Below are positions 1 through 11,930 of a stretch of DNA of 64,000 nucleotides, piece after piece. The translations under genes and the position numbers were made by a program. Every line of letters begins with the position of its first letter. Positions within the stretch are counted from its first letter, which is position 1. The stretch lies in the NCBI GenBank assembly GCA_022414725.1, contig CM039463.1:59010051-59074050 (forward strand), in the 5' to 3' direction. Source of the DNA: Microglena sp. YARC (lineage: Eukaryota > Chlorophyta > Chlorophyceae > Chlamydomonadales > Chlamydomonadaceae). The notes under the pieces were generated by a model. It did no database searches. It was not told where the DNA came from and worked only from the letters and a program-made list of their open reading frames with translations.

Positions 1-42
1 AAATGAGACCTTAAAATCCCCTTGCAACATTTCCCTTTGCAG

Positions 43-3000
43 CGCCTCTTACGCCACTTGCATACAAACAAGGTCCCCATGGCTGTTGCCACCTCCTCAC
101 ACAAGCGCCACTTTGATCTCAAGACCTCCACTCATCAGGAGCTGTTCAGCCTCTTCCACCACGTGATTACGGGAGATCAGGTGAATAAATAAATCAATAT
201 ATATATAAATAAATAAATGGGCATCAGGTGAATAAATGAATAAATAAACAACTAAATAAGCAAATAACTAAATAAATAAACGGGCATCAGGTGACCAGCG
301 TGTTTTTTTGTTTCCCCTGTTCTGCCTCTTCCACCACGTCATAACCAGAGACCAGGTGAATAAATTAAAACATGAATAAATACATAAATGAATCAATAAA
401 CAAATAAATAGGCATCAGGTGACCAGCTCGTTCCTGTTTTCCCTTTCTGTTCGGCCTCTTCCACCCTGGGTACTACATTTTGTCATTTTGGGTTGCGCTT
501 TTGACTCAACTGAAAACGGAAATCTGTGCACTGCGCCCAGAGGGGGTTTAAAACATTGCGTCAATTGTGCAGTTGGGCTACAAAACCTTGCGCGGTAGCG
601 CGCGTCATGTAGTACCCTGCTTCCACCACGTGATAATCGGAGATCAGGTGAATAAAATAATAAATTAATAAGAAACAAACAAATCAATAAGCAATTAAAT
701 ATACAAACAAATGGGTATCAGGTGACCAGCACGTCCCTTTGTGCCCCCTGTCTGTTTGGCCTCTTCCACCATGTGATTACCGGAGATCAGGTGAATAAAA
801 TAATAAATGAATAAGAAACAAACAAATAAATAATTAAATAATAAAAATAAGTAATTAAATATACAAACAAATGGGTATCAGGTGACCAGCGCGTCCCTTT
901 GTGCCCCCTGTCTGTTTGGCCTCTTCCACCATGTGATTACCGGAGATCAGGTGAATAAAATAATAAATGAATAAATATACAAAAAAATTATTAAATATAC
1001 AAATGGGCATCAGGTGACCTGCAAGTCCCCTTTTGTCTTCTTTCTTTTTCTTTTTTTTTCTGGTCAGCCTCTTCCACCACGTGATTACCGGGCAGCAGGT
1101 GACCTGCGTGTCCTTTTTTATTTCTGTCAGCTTCTTCCATTTGTATTGTTATTTTTTTTCTGGCCGCCTCTTCCACCACGTGATGACAGAGCAGCGGGTG
1201 ACCTACGCGTCCTTTTTTTTACTTCTTTCAGCTTCTTTAATTTTTGTTGTTATTTGTTTCTGGCCAGCCTCTTTTAGCACGTGATTACCGGGCATCAAGT
1301 GACCTGCGCGTTCCTTTTTTTCAATTTGCCATTTGGTGTTTTTCCATTTCTTATTTTTTTCTTGCCTTCCACTTCCAGCACGTGATTACCGGGCATCAAG
1401 TGACCTACACGTTCCTTTTTTTCAATTTGCCATTTTTTTCTTTCAATTTCTTGTTTTTTTCTGACCAGCCACTTCCAGCACGTGATTACCGGGCATCAAG
1501 TGACCTGCGCATTCCTTTTTTTCAATTTCCCATTTTCCCCCCTTCCATTTCTTGTTTTTTTTTGTTCTGCCTCTTCAACCACGTGATTACCGGGCATCAG
1601 GTGACCTGCATGTCCCTTTTTTCTTTCTTCTTCTTTTTTTTCTCTCTGGTCAGCCTCTTCCACCACACGATTACCGGGCATCAGGTGACCTGCGCATTCT
1701 CTTTCTTTCCTTTCCTTTTTTCTTGATTTGTTTCTGGCCAGCCACTTCCACCACGTGATTACCGGGCATCAGGTGACCTGCGCGTTCCTTTTCTTTCTTT
1801 TCTTTTTTCTTGATTTGTTTCTGGCCAGCCACTTCCACCACGTGATTACCGGGCATCAGGTGACCTGCGCGTTCCTTTTCTTTCTTATCTTTTTTCTTGA
1901 TTTGTTTCTGGCCAGCCACTTCCACCACACGATTACCGGGCATCAGGTGACCTGCGCATTCTCTTTCTTTCCTTTCCTTTTTTCTTGATTTGTTTCTGGC
2001 CAGCCACTTCCACCACGTGATTACCGGGCATCAGGTGACCTGTGCATTCCCTTTTTTTCTTTTCTATTTTCTTGATTTGTTTCTGGCCAGCCACTTCCAC
2101 CTCGTAATTACCGGGCAGCAGGTGACCTGCGCGTCCTTTTAATATTTCTGTCAGCTTCTTTCATTTGTATTGTTATTTTTCTGGTCAGCCACTTCCACCT
2201 CGTGATTACCGGGCAGCAGGTGACTTGCGCGTTCCTTTTTTATTTCCGTCAGCTTCTTCCTTTTTTTTTTTTCTTTTCTGGTCAGCCTCTTCCACCACGT
2301 GATGACAGAGCATCAGGCGACCTGCGCGTTCTTTTGTTTTACTTCTTTCAGCTTCTTTCATTTTATTGTTATTTGTTTCTGGTCAGCCTCTTCCACCACG
2401 TGATTACCGGGCATCAAGTGACCTGCGCATTCCTATTTTTCATTTTTTCATTTTTTCATTTCCTCCCATTTCTTGTTTTTCTGTTCTGCCCCTTCCACCA
2501 CGTCATGACCAGGTATCAGGTGACCTGCATTTCCCTTTTTTCTTTCTTCTTCTATTCTCTGGGCAGCCTCTTCCACCACGTGATTATCGGGCATCAGGTG
2601 ACCTGCATGTCCCTTTGTTTATCTTTTATTTTTTATTTTTATTCCATTTTCTGGGCAGCCTCTTCCACCACGAGATTACCGGGCATCAGGTGACCTGCGC
2701 GTTTTTTCACTTATATCATTTTCCTTGTTATTAGTTTCTGGACAGCTTCTTCCACCATGTGATTACAGGGCAGCAGGTGACCTGCAAGTGACCAGCACGA
2801 TTCTTCTTTGTTTCAATTGCGTTTGTTTTCCTTGTTTTTTTTCCATAACGTTTTTCTGATCAGCCTCTTCCACCATGTGATTACCGAAGATCAGGTGAAT
2901 ACACAGCACACAACTCCAAACGTGATCACACAACTCAAAACATGATCACACAACTTCAAACATGATCACACAACCCCAAACATGATCACACAACTACAAA

Positions 3001-6000
3001 CATGATCACACAACTACAAACATGAGCACACAACTCCAAACATGAGCACACAACTCCAAACATGATCACACAACTCCAAACATGATCACACAACTACAAA
3101 CATGATCACACAACTCCAAACATGATCACACAACTCCAAACATGATCACACAACTCCAAACATGATCACACAACTCCAAACATGATCACACAACTACAAA
3201 GATGATCACACAACTCCAAACATGATCACTCAACTCCAAACATGATCACACAACTCCAAACATGATCACACAACTCCAAACATGATCACACAACTCCAAA
3301 CATGATCACACAACTACAAACATGATCGCACAACTACTAAGATGATCACACAACTGCAAACATGATAACTCAATCGCAAACATGATAACACAACTACCAA
3401 CATTATCACATAATTCCAAACATGATCAAACAACTCCAGTTCATCAAGGGGAAGCCTGATCCTGAGATCTTCCTACTAGCCTCATCAAAACAGCTCCAAA
3501 CATGATCACACAACTCCAAATATGATCACACAACTTCAGGTCAGCAAGGGGGAAGCCCGATCCTGAGATCTTCCTACTAGCCTCATCAAACCTTCTCCAA
3601 ACATGATCACACAACTCCCAACATTATCACTCAACTCCAGGTCAGCAAGGGAAAGCCTGATCATCCTGAGATCTTCCTATTAACCTCATCAAACCTAATC
3701 CCAACATGATCACAAACTCCAAACATTATCACTCAACTCCAGGTTAGCAAGGGAAAGCCTGATCATCCTGAGATCTTCCTATTAACCTCATCAAACCTAA
3801 TCCCAACATGATCACAAACTCCAAACATTATCACTCAACTCCAGGTTAGCAAGGGAAAGCCTGATCATCCTGAGATCTTCATATTAACCTCATCAAACCT
3901 AATCTTAACATGATCACAAACTCCAAACATTATCACTCAACTCCAGGTCAGCAAGGGTAAGCCTGCTCCTGAGATCTTCCTACTAGCCTCATCAAACCTA
4001 CTACCAACATGATCACACAACTTCAAACGTTATCACACAACTCCAGGTCAGCAAGGGGAAGCCCGATCCTGAGATCTTCCTTCTAGCCTCATCAAAATTT
4101 GAGGGCTCAGTGCCTGAGCCCCAACATTGCCTAGTCTTTGAAGACGCTCCGAGTGGCGTGGAGGCAGGGCTGGCTGCTGGCATGTGCTGTGTCATGGTTC
4201 CGGATGCCAACCTGGACAAGTGAGTGCACCAAGTGCCAGCTATGGCCATTTTCGTTGTTTGCGACTCATTGCAAATTGAGTGTCTCAGTGCCAGGGTACT
4301 TCCGTTGACCAACTTGGCCAGCGCATTAGCGCACTTGAAAACAAAAAAACTGCGCTTTGTAGTGCAAAAAGCGCAAAAATTGCTTGCTGCGCCCACAGGG
4401 GGATGCAAAAAACTGCGCGAAACGCGCAGTGGGGCTCAAAAGGCAGCGCGCCAGTGCGCAAAAGCACGTGCTTGGAACTACCCTGCTCAATGCTACCCCA
4501 ATGCGACGCGCTGCCTCCTGAACCCTGAGTGGCGTGGAGGCAGGGCTGGCTGCTGGCATGTGCTGTGTCATGGTTCCGGATGCTAACCTGGACAAGTGAG
4601 TGCACCAAGTGCCAGTTATGGCCTTTTCGTTGTTGTGCGACGTGTCGCAAATTGAGCGACTCGGTGCGACCTCAGTGCAACGCAAGGCCCCCTGAACTCC
4701 CCGGAGGGTGAAGCGCGGAGCTCGGGGGGTCGGAAGGTTATTTCTGACTATTTTAGCCAGGCCCATGCGTCGCCATGCAGCGACGGAATGGCGACGGAAT
4801 GGCGAGGCGTCGTCGGAAGAACACGCTCCACGGGGTTTGGGGGCAGCGCGTCACACTGGGGTCGCACCGAGTCACTCAATTCACACAAAAACAATTCTTG
4901 AAGCTGAGAGAATCAGCCGTCTAGGTTTTTTTTCCGTGAAAGCTGTTTATTTGGGGGGCTACGTGTAGCAGCTTCTAGGCAGCTCCATTAACCCACCTTA
5001 GGGCAAAACCTGAAGCTAGCTAGTGTTATTGAAGCTGGCAAGACAGGTATTCCAATGCAGCTGTAATCAGTGAAGTAGTGCCAGTAGTGCCAGTAGTACT
5101 TGAGAGGGTATAGTAGAGTGTATAGTAATCTTTGGGCTCGACTCAGTCACTGGCTAATAGAGCTGGGTGGAAGCTGCTACGCATAACCCAAAACAGAAGC
5201 AGCTGCCTATAACTTGAAATATATATATATTATAACTATGAAATATTTGGGAGTACAGTGTCTGGCTTTGAGATCTGCCTAGAAGCTGCTAACAAAAACC
5301 AGCAAAGTCCTCGGCGCGTCGCACGTGATGAGGAAAATTGGCGGAGAGTGATGGCTATCTAGGCGACAGGTGGCAACGGAATCGAGTGCAGCGGACTGAA
5401 GCCAGGTTTTACGAGACAGTTGGGAGACAGTTGGGAGACAGTTGGAAGCAGGGTTTCTTGTTTCTTGTGGTCGATCGGTTGGACAAACGGACATCGCGGT
5501 GACTCTGAGGGATCCCTGTCACCTCCAAGAAGGGGTGGCTCCGCCCAAAGCCCTGCTAAAATAAAAGAAAAATAAAATAATAATAAAAATAAAATAATAA
5601 TAAAATAAAAGCCCTGCTAGAATGACAGGAATCCACACAGGAGGAGGTTTCTATTCCAGGTTGTTTTGAGGTGGTCAGTGTTTCATTTTTCGACGATGCG
5701 TCGCCATTCCGTCGCCATTCCGTAGAATGCTACACCCCCCTGACCCCCCGATATCGGGACGCGCTGCCCCCCGATCCCCCCAGGCTCTGCGCTTCGCGCT
5801 CCGCCATGCGATGGCTACGCAACTATCCTGAAATCAGGGTTGAGTAGCCCAAGTAGGTACTCAACCTGGACTACAGAAATCTAAAATAAAAAACACTGGA
5901 GGTGGTGTTTCGACCTCAGTTATTATTTGTTTATTAAGGCTGTCTCACATCCAGGGTCGTTCTGGGGGACTCCAAAACCAGCATCATGAGCCGCGATCGA

Positions 6001-7034
6001 TTTCAAAATCTGTGTCTGTAACACACCCAGACCCTCTGAGGTGTAACAGACCCTCTATCACCTGTGTGTGTAACACACCCAGACCCTCTAAGGTGCAACA
6101 GACCCTCTATCACCTGTGTCTGTAACACACCCAGACCCTCTAAGGTGCAACAGACCCTCTATCACCTGTGTGTGTAACACACCCAGACCCTCTAAGGTGC
6201 AACAGACCCTCTATCACCTGTGTGTGTAACACACCCAGACCCTCTAAGGTGCAACAGACCCTCTATCACCTGTGTGTGTAACACACCCAGACCCTCTAAG
6301 GTGCAACAGACCCTCTATCACCTGTGTGTGTAACACACACAAACCCTCAAAGGTGCAGCAGACCCTCTATCACCTGTGTCTGTGACGAAGGCGCGGCGTC
6401 TCGAACAACCCTGCTCACATCCCTTTGATTTGTATTATCAGAATAAATAAATCGGGATGAGTAAAATGTTGGAGGCCTGGGCACCTCCTGTCACAACTAA
6501 AAAAGCCTTTGCAGCCTTGGAGGCATCCTTGGAATTTTGCTGGGCAGCCTCGATAGCCTTGATATTAGATTTTTTGTTCCGCTATATGTATCGATCGCTA
6601 CTTTTGACCCCGTTTTGGCCCAAATTATCGCTATAAAAAATTATTAGTGAGCTGCCCATAGTTGGCTGAAAACATGTAACAATCCAATCATATTTTTGCT
6701 CCGCAGGTCTCTGACTGGGAAGGCACACATTTATGTATTTATTTATCTATTGAAGTTGTGAAAGGGATGTATGTCTTGATCCCTCTTGCTTCTTTAAAGG
6801 CAAACGCGGCCTTCATGGCCACTACCCCTTCACCCATCCACCTACCACACACACACACATACAAAAACGCACACCACCACCACCACCTGACCACCAACAC
6901 CTATGTGACCATGACCATGGCCACTATACCGGCACTTGCTTCACAGGTCTCTCACTGGGAAGGCACAGAAAACAATCAGCAGCTTGCTAGACTTCGCACC
7001 AGAGGAGTGGGGGTTGCCAGCTTTCCAACACTAG
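43..7034 (+). CDS. HAD-superfamily phosphatase (GPP/HDHD1/GS1-like), 3' part
   Basis: Last three exons of a HAD hydrolase, 132 residues to the stop; the 5' part, with the DxD nucleophile motif, lies left of the window. Exons: 43-180, 4047-4219, 6947-7034; phases 0 and 2 join cleanly. Exon 1 follows TTTGCAG and reads LLRHLHTNKVPMAVATSS then HFDLKTSTHQELFSLF, the motif II region of the family. Exon 2 carries the motif III lysine in GKPDPEIFLL and motif IV acids in CLVFEDAPSGVEAG, ending MVPDANLD. Exon 3 gives SLLDFAPEEWGLPAF and a TAG, matching the end of plant GPP proteins. Relatives dephosphorylate glycerol-3-phosphate, pseudouridine-5'-phosphate or sugar phosphates; which one cannot be told here. 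Both introns hold tandem copies of the flanking exon edges, so the donor used for exon 1 could differ from 180/181. Family call is firm, substrate open. Confidence 0.88.
153..2900 (+). repeat. ~25 tandem copies of the exon 1 donor edge of the phosphatase gene
   Basis: Units of roughly 80-120 bp, each with a version of the last codons of exon 1 (CTCTTCCACCACGTGATTAC, the SLFHHVITG codons), then a GATCAG or CATCAG end followed by GTGA, then a T-rich or AAATA-rich filler. The first copy (about 151-180) is the real exon end. Most units keep both the donor-like CAG/GTGA and the CACGTG hexamer; fillers change from (AAATA)n on the left to poly-T on the right. The open frames here on both strands are by-products of the repeat. 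Confidence 0.85.
466..619. mobile_element. Small non-autonomous hAT-like element (MITE)
   Basis: 154 bp inserted into one of the exon-edge repeat units. The ends are inverted: GGGTACTACAT at 468-478 and ATGTAGTACCC at 607-617, extended by CT and TG outside. The 8-bp direct repeat CTTCCACC flanks it (458-465 and 620-627), as hAT insertions make. No coding capacity. Confidence 0.7.
2905..3430. repeat. 20-bp minisatellite, about 26 copies
   Basis: Head-to-tail CATGATCACACAACTCCAAA units with few substitutions, decaying at the right end where TGATAACTCAATC variants appear. It lies in the first visible intron of the phosphatase gene, between the two exon-edge repeat blocks. Confidence 0.9.
3436..4046 (+). 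repeat. Six degraded copies of the exon 2 acceptor edge
   Basis: Each unit of about 100-110 bp has CTCCAG or TTCAG, then the exon 2 start (GTCAGCAAGGGGAAGCC, the VSKGKP codons), GATCTTCCTACTAGCCTCATC, then intron-like CATGATCACA filler. The seventh copy, at 4041 on, runs into the full exon. Some copies are frameshifted (extra G near 3546) or carry a 3-bp insert (GATCATCCT), so they cannot replace the true exon. Confidence 0.85.
4292..4485. mobile_element. Small hAT-like element (MITE)
   Basis: Ends CAGGGTACTTCC (4292 on) and the reverse complement of CAGGGTAGTTCC (to 4485). Flanks CTCAGTGC (4284-4291) and CTCAATGC (4486-4493) match at 7 of 8 positions, as an aged 8-bp target duplication would. 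Interior is rich in GCGC words, no gene. It resembles the element at 466-619 in its ends. Confidence 0.6.
4527..4670 (+). repeat. Second copy of the exon 2 donor edge
   Basis: Repeats 4149-4291 closely: the codons of GVEAGLAAGMCCVMVPDANLD, the AAGTGAGTG donor and about 70 bp of following intron. The original copy is the one split by the hAT-like element at 4292-4485. Confidence 0.85.
4770..5800. repeat. Inverted GACGGAATGGCG motifs around an unidentified ~0.9-kb insert
   Basis: GACGGAATGGC is present twice near 4780-4805 and in inverted form twice near 5699-5730, with GC-rich flanks of related wording (GGGGGCAGCGCG / CGCGCTGCCCCC). It could be an old element with inverted ends; I see no target duplication. 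Inside, 4970-5060 resembles 39984-40080 and 5310-5560 belongs to the GGCGGAG dispersed family. Confidence 0.4.
5952..6413. mobile_element. hAT-like non-autonomous element carrying a minisatellite
   Basis: Starts CAGGGTCGTTC and ends with the reverse complement of CAGGGTTGTTC. Perfect 8-bp target duplication CTCACATC at 5944-5951 and 6414-6421. About 380 bp of its 462 bp is a 52-54-bp tandem repeat, so the element either picked up or grew the repeat internally. Confidence 0.8.
6016..6390. repeat. ~53-bp minisatellite, 7 copies
   Basis: Units with TGTAACACACCCAGACC, CTCTAAGGTGCAACAG and ACCCTCTATCACC, nearly identical, wholly inside the hAT-like element 5952-6413. Confidence 0.9.
6697..6727 (+). 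repeat. Echo of the exon 3 acceptor edge
   Basis: TGCTCCGCAGGTCTCTGACT here matches the real acceptor TTCACAGGTCTCTCACTGG at 6941 on, including GGGAAGGCACA. The copy runs into unrelated sequence before the QKTISSLL codons, so it is a non-functional duplicate of the acceptor. Confidence 0.7.
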
Positions 7035-8810
7035 TATATGTAAAAAAAGATAACGCCTTTAGGGGCGTGGTGTCCAGGGGACCCTCCCGTACGCCGCAAC
7101 TGGGGAAAGTAACCATGGTAGTATATGAAATGTAGTACAATAAGAAATGTTGTGTACCTTATAGAATCTTTAGCACACTAATACAATATATGAATATAAT
7201 ATAACAGCAACATGATATAATATGATGCTGGCAGTCTGACTAGGCTAAAGTTACCATTTATATAATATCATATGATGTGCCAAGTATATGTGTATTTTTT
7301 TTTTTAGTTGTGAAAGGACTTTCACCCCAGGAGGTGGGTCTCCCGACACAAACCAGCGACACAGAGGATGTATGCTGTAACAGTCCAGGTGGCAAGTTGG
7401 CTGAAGGGACTTGCCCAACCGTGACAGGAGGGGCTTCAATCGAACAAGCACTGATGACCTGAACCCCAATCAATCGTCTTACTGTCGGGGGGCCTGAGTT
7501 CGTGGTACAGTGAAAATGCAATTCTACGATTATAAAAGTAGCATCATATTATCTATGTACAATATGTATTCGATGCACAATATGTATGCGATGCACTTAT
7601 TAAATTATTCATGTACATGTGGTGTAAGAGCAGCGAGCGCCATGTATTTGATGTGTATATTAAATTATTCATATGCATGTGATGTCAGAGCCGCGAGCGC
7701 CATGTTTTCAATGCGTGTAGTAAATTATCCATACACAGGCTCATATTCATTTTTAGTTGCGAAAGGTTTTTCACCCCAGGAGGTGGGTCTCCCTACCGGT
7801 AAACAAACAAGCGACACCGAGGATTCAGTTTGCATGGCGTTGCCACTCATACAAAAGAGTAGGCGCACTGTGGATTCGGGATAAGAGATAAGAGAAGGAG
7901 AAGGGCCTTGTATGGGCCCACGAGGAATACCGGAGCAAAGAGAGACTGCTTTGGCTTGTGGGAATCAAATGAGGAAGGAGCTCCAGTGATCGTCTCGCCT
8001 TGGCCAACTATAGACGTCACGAGCTGTCAGATACAATCACAGTGATCGTCCAGATCCAATCACGGTGAAGGCGGCTGCGCAAGTGCGATAAGCAAAGCAA
8101 GTGCAATAGACACTACAAGCTTACTCCAGGAATCAATGGTGTCCAGCTCAGCGGCTCGATCTACCACCCGCACCCGTTGAATCCGAGTGTGTAGGCAAGT
8201 GATACAAGATCAGAAGCCAATCCGTCTTAGTCCTCAATGCCAGCAAGCTCTCCACTCGACGTCCAGTTCAACGACTCGATCTACCGTCAGTGAGCCTTGG
8301 GGAAGATACAAACAGCGCTACGGCTGTAGGGTAAGCAGATGATCGCGTTGGATCAGCGGCTAGCGCAGGAACGATGGATAGCTCGTGATTCGTCCACAAC
8401 CTGTTACAGTTTCATTCGTTATGGAACAGAAGATCTGGTGCACAGAGCATAAGTAGCAAGGCACCTCGAAGATGTTAGGGATAACCTAACCTTGCCAGCG
8501 GTATAACCGACTGGCATGATCAGCGGTATAACTGACTGATGTGATCAGCGGTATAACCGACTGATATGATCACAGTCACAAGCTGACCGGACATGGTGGA
8601 CACGGGGCCTCTAGCAGGTACCCTTTGTACCACAATCAACGGCATATAAGCAGTACTATAACAAAGCAAGCTTGAACTTGAACTTGAACTTATATTTAAA
8701 TTCGTTGCGCAAAGCAAAGTTTAAGGCTGCTCGCTGTCTTCGGCAGTAATCTAAGCAAAGCAAAGCATATTATCATCCCCCTCAGCTAGAAACATCACAT
8801 CATGTTTTAA

Positions 8811-8996
8811 ATGTGTCGTGCAAAGCAAGCAGAGAATGTACCGTATATTGAATGCCCGTTATACGCTAAGGATAGAAAAAATGTTTTTGAGAAAATGGAA
8901 ATTGAACCTGAATTGGTGGGTAAAAACTCCAGCATGAAGCAGGTCGTGAATCCTGATTCCTTAGAAGGATGGAAATACTTAATACAATTTATATAA
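8811..8996 (+). pseudogene. Possible C-terminal fragment of a non-LTR retrotransposon ORF
   Basis: 61-residue open frame reading NVPYIECPLYAKDRKNVFEK, then VNPDSLEGWKYLIQFI and a stop. The HxxxxCPxYxxxR-like wording is typical of the tail after the reverse transcriptase in algal and animal LINEs, though the first Cys/His residues are missing. No RT domain upstream. Weak call from wording alone. Confidence 0.3.
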
Positions 8997-10230
8997 AATG
9001 CGATAATAATCGCACAATTAAATTATCATCCCAGCTGAGATTATATTGTATAATTAAATTATCACTGTAGCACGAACTCAGGGGGCCCTTCGATAAAACG
9101 ATTGTTGGGGGTCCAGTTCATCAGTGCTTTTTCTTGTTAAGCCCTTAAGCCTATTGGGCCTACCCCTGGACTGTCACATACACTGATATTGAATAAACCT
9201 ATTATTGTACATGCAAACGGGAGGGTTTCTTCAATCTCACTGTGGCAGCTCGTTCTACCGGTAATTATATTATTTTAAACCTATAATAATGAGCAATTGG
9301 ACATACGGTATTGACATCCAGTCATCCACTCGGATCTCTCCTGCCTACCGTATATTGACTAAACCTATAATGCATAGTAGTATAGTACGCCTTATTACGA
9401 TGCGAGAGGTAGAGGGGGCCAGCCCGTTTGCTTGCACTGGGGCCAACCACCTTCTGCCTACAGTATATACCGTTTTACAGGGTCTGTATTACTATATGTT
9501 ATATGTTATATTATTTATACTGGAGTAGGTTGACCTGCACGTATTTTCAAACTGCCCGTGGTACACGCCAGGGCACTTCATGAGGACCCCCAGCTCTGTT
9601 GCCTGAGACGCAACCAATTGTATAGCCTGCGTCCTGAGTCGGACCCTTCCTTCTGGTCAACGGACCCTCCCCACGTTGAGTCCTGAAACGCAACGGCCTC
9701 TTCGAAGTCCTGAACCCATGCTTAAGAGCCCTCCTCAGGTTTTTTAGGCTTGCCGTTTGCAGCTTTTTTCACTCCAGAGTCAAGCATTAAAAATGAATCT
9801 CTATGGCAGGAACTCAGGGCATCCATCGGCAAAACGATTTGTTGAGGCCTAGTTGGCTAGTTCATCAGTGCTTGTTTTCGTTTCGTTCCCTCATTATATC
9901 GAGGTTGAATCCGCCTCTAGTTTGTTCCCTCTTTTTGACTGACCAAGTTGGTTCTTCAGGTTTGTGGGGGTGCCTTAAAACCCCTCGTGCTTCCTGTTAT
10001 AAAATTTGATGGTCGGCAGGCTGTGCTGCTCACCTGTCTCGGCAGTGATTTGCTGATATTATGTAACGAGCCTCCCTCTCTCTGGAAACTGATCGATGTA
10101 CACGTCCCATTGTTCCTGCAAGGATCGAGTATGTCACCCTAATTGATTCTGGAACCCTTCAAGATGAACAAAAAACAATTAAAATGTAGAAATGAAAGGG
10201 AAATGATTTGTTGACGTTTATACTTTCCTG

Positions 10231-10307
10231 GTAAAAAAAACTGTCTAAGACAGCGAGCAGCCAAATCGCTGGCTGAAGCTACCGGTATATAACCAAGTTC
10301 AAGTTCA
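10231..10307 (+). repeat. (AAGTTC)n-tailed SINE/LINE 3' end
   Basis: AAGACAGCGAGCAGCCAAATC, then GCTGGCTGAAGC, then AACCAAGTTCAAGTTCAAG. Copies of this unit recur at 38868-38938, 43900-43968, 48386-48450, 48507-48572 (plus) and about 8655-8740 (minus). The shared 3' hexamer tail marks a retroposon family; no coding part is attached to any copy. Confidence 0.6.
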
Positions 10308-11474
10308 AGATATGAGGTTGGGCAAGTCATATTAGCCTATTTGGCTACCCTGACTTCAGCACCTACCCGGCCGGCTGACAGCCTGGCACAAAGCTATCAG
10401 TCGCCGGCCCCGCCCCCGCGCCTGCTGGTTTGCGACAAATTCGGAATGTGCCGTTGTCCACGCTTCTTCTCTTACTCAGCAGGATCTCTTAAGCAATTTT
10501 CCACTCCCGAACTTATATGTCAGCTTCAAATATAAAGCTGCACGGTGGCAGTCCTAACTCCGTCGATTCCATTTTGCCCCGCCTCCCCTCCCTCCCATTT
10601 TGCCCCGCCTCTCCCGATTGCCTAGTTTTCTTGTACCCGTTCCTACTCACACCCTTCTACATACCGATCAGCTCTCCTGTGCCTTCAACACTCCGATTCT
10701 CAATGTTCGTATCTGCTCCTGGTATGAAGAGCTAGCCCATCTGGGTGCATGCTGCCTACCTACATGAAAAGATAAATGAATGCCTAGCTAGCAAGCTGCA
10801 TGCTGCCCAGCTGCTCCCCATCAGCTGAGCCGGCACGAGAGCTGAATGCATACGCGGTGAGTGATAGAAAGGGGGCTGCATGCATGACTAGTAGTATAGT
10901 GGTCTGCATGGCATGGGCTAAGGTATCATCAGTGGCTGGAAATCTGGAATGCGAATGGTTGGGGTCTCTTCCATGACCTGACCAATTGAATTGAATAACC
11001 GACTTTACTAGTGTGCTATCCTCACAGGATTATTGTGTAGGTTCCATGTTTGGCGCTTGGGTCGGTTTGGGCCATATTATCGAATTGGACCTCTTCCTGG
11101 GAGCGGCTACTGCATTAGTTCTGGTGTCTAGCCCAATTGCGAGGCTGGGGCCATGTAACTAAATTGTACTTCATGTATACTACTGACATAGTGATTCCCA
11201 CATTCACTTGCCAGAAGGCTGATTGACCATATGTGCCTTATGATTGCTTATACTACGCTTATATTTCCTGGTTGTTCTTCTCACTGCCTTAGACGCAAGC
11301 CAAGTTGCTGGCTGGAGTAATGTAAGTAAGTCCTCGTCCGTAGTAGGCTGTGAGCCAGCGTCCATTGTCTTCATACCCCCTTACATAAATGTATGTAATA
11401 AGTAAGTGTATTCAATCAAACTCGTAAGTGGGCCATGAGGGGACATTGCCTTGGGTTGGCTGATCGAGTCAACA

Positions 11475-11479
11475 TTACA
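11475..11479 (-). terminator. Candidate TGTAA polyadenylation signal of CHLH
   Basis: TGTAA on the minus strand about 450 bp past the CHLH stop. TGTAA is the usual poly(A) signal in chlamydomonadalean algae. Others occur further away, so the choice is uncertain. Confidence 0.3.
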
Positions 11480-11930
11480 AATGAATACACGTTCACTCTT
11501 ATCACTCATGAGAAAAAGTTTACTCCCTATGTTGGGAGTATAGTACCGCCATCCATGTGCTCTCCATGTACTTCGGGCTAGGAAGCCTGGAGACAGGAGT
11601 CAGATGGATGGAATCAAAAAAAGTTTCAGCAGCCTCTGCATTCAGGCTATTTCTCTCATCTAGCTCGATCACTCCTTATCATCAGATCTCATTGTATTTC
11701 ACCATGAACCAATCCGAAACACTCTTCTCGCTCATCTGACCCTCGCAAACAACATAACCTCTCCTAAACCCATCCGGTCACTTCACTCAGCTAGTATGGA
11801 CAGTACAAGAAAACGCGAGGAAAGGCATGACTGCCCTCAATCTTGTCAACAACAAAAAAGGAAAGGCATGAAAGCTAGTTCAATGCCCTCAATCTTGTCC
11901 ACAACCAAGACACAAAATAGGCAGGCATAC

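Larger units (their letters stand above)
7035..11930. other. Gene-free stretch between convergent phosphatase and CHLH genes
   Basis: No exon chain recognised on either strand. It holds several dispersed repeats: a TTACAGTCCAGG / CCTGAGTTCGTG family near 7373-7515, inverted at 9068-9180 and 9806-9870 and found again at 59808-59955; a CGCAACCAATTGTATAG family at 9573-9700; and (AAGTTC)n-tailed units near 8655-8740 (minus) and 10231-10307. Direct GGTATAAC(C/T)GACTG units recur at 8500-8570. The part 10800-11930 is probably 3' flank of CHLH. Confidence 0.6.

Noticed and set aside
2905..3430. CRISPR-like array of 20-bp units
   Set aside because: Units are directly adjacent without unique spacers, and the context is a eukaryotic intron. 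It is a minisatellite.
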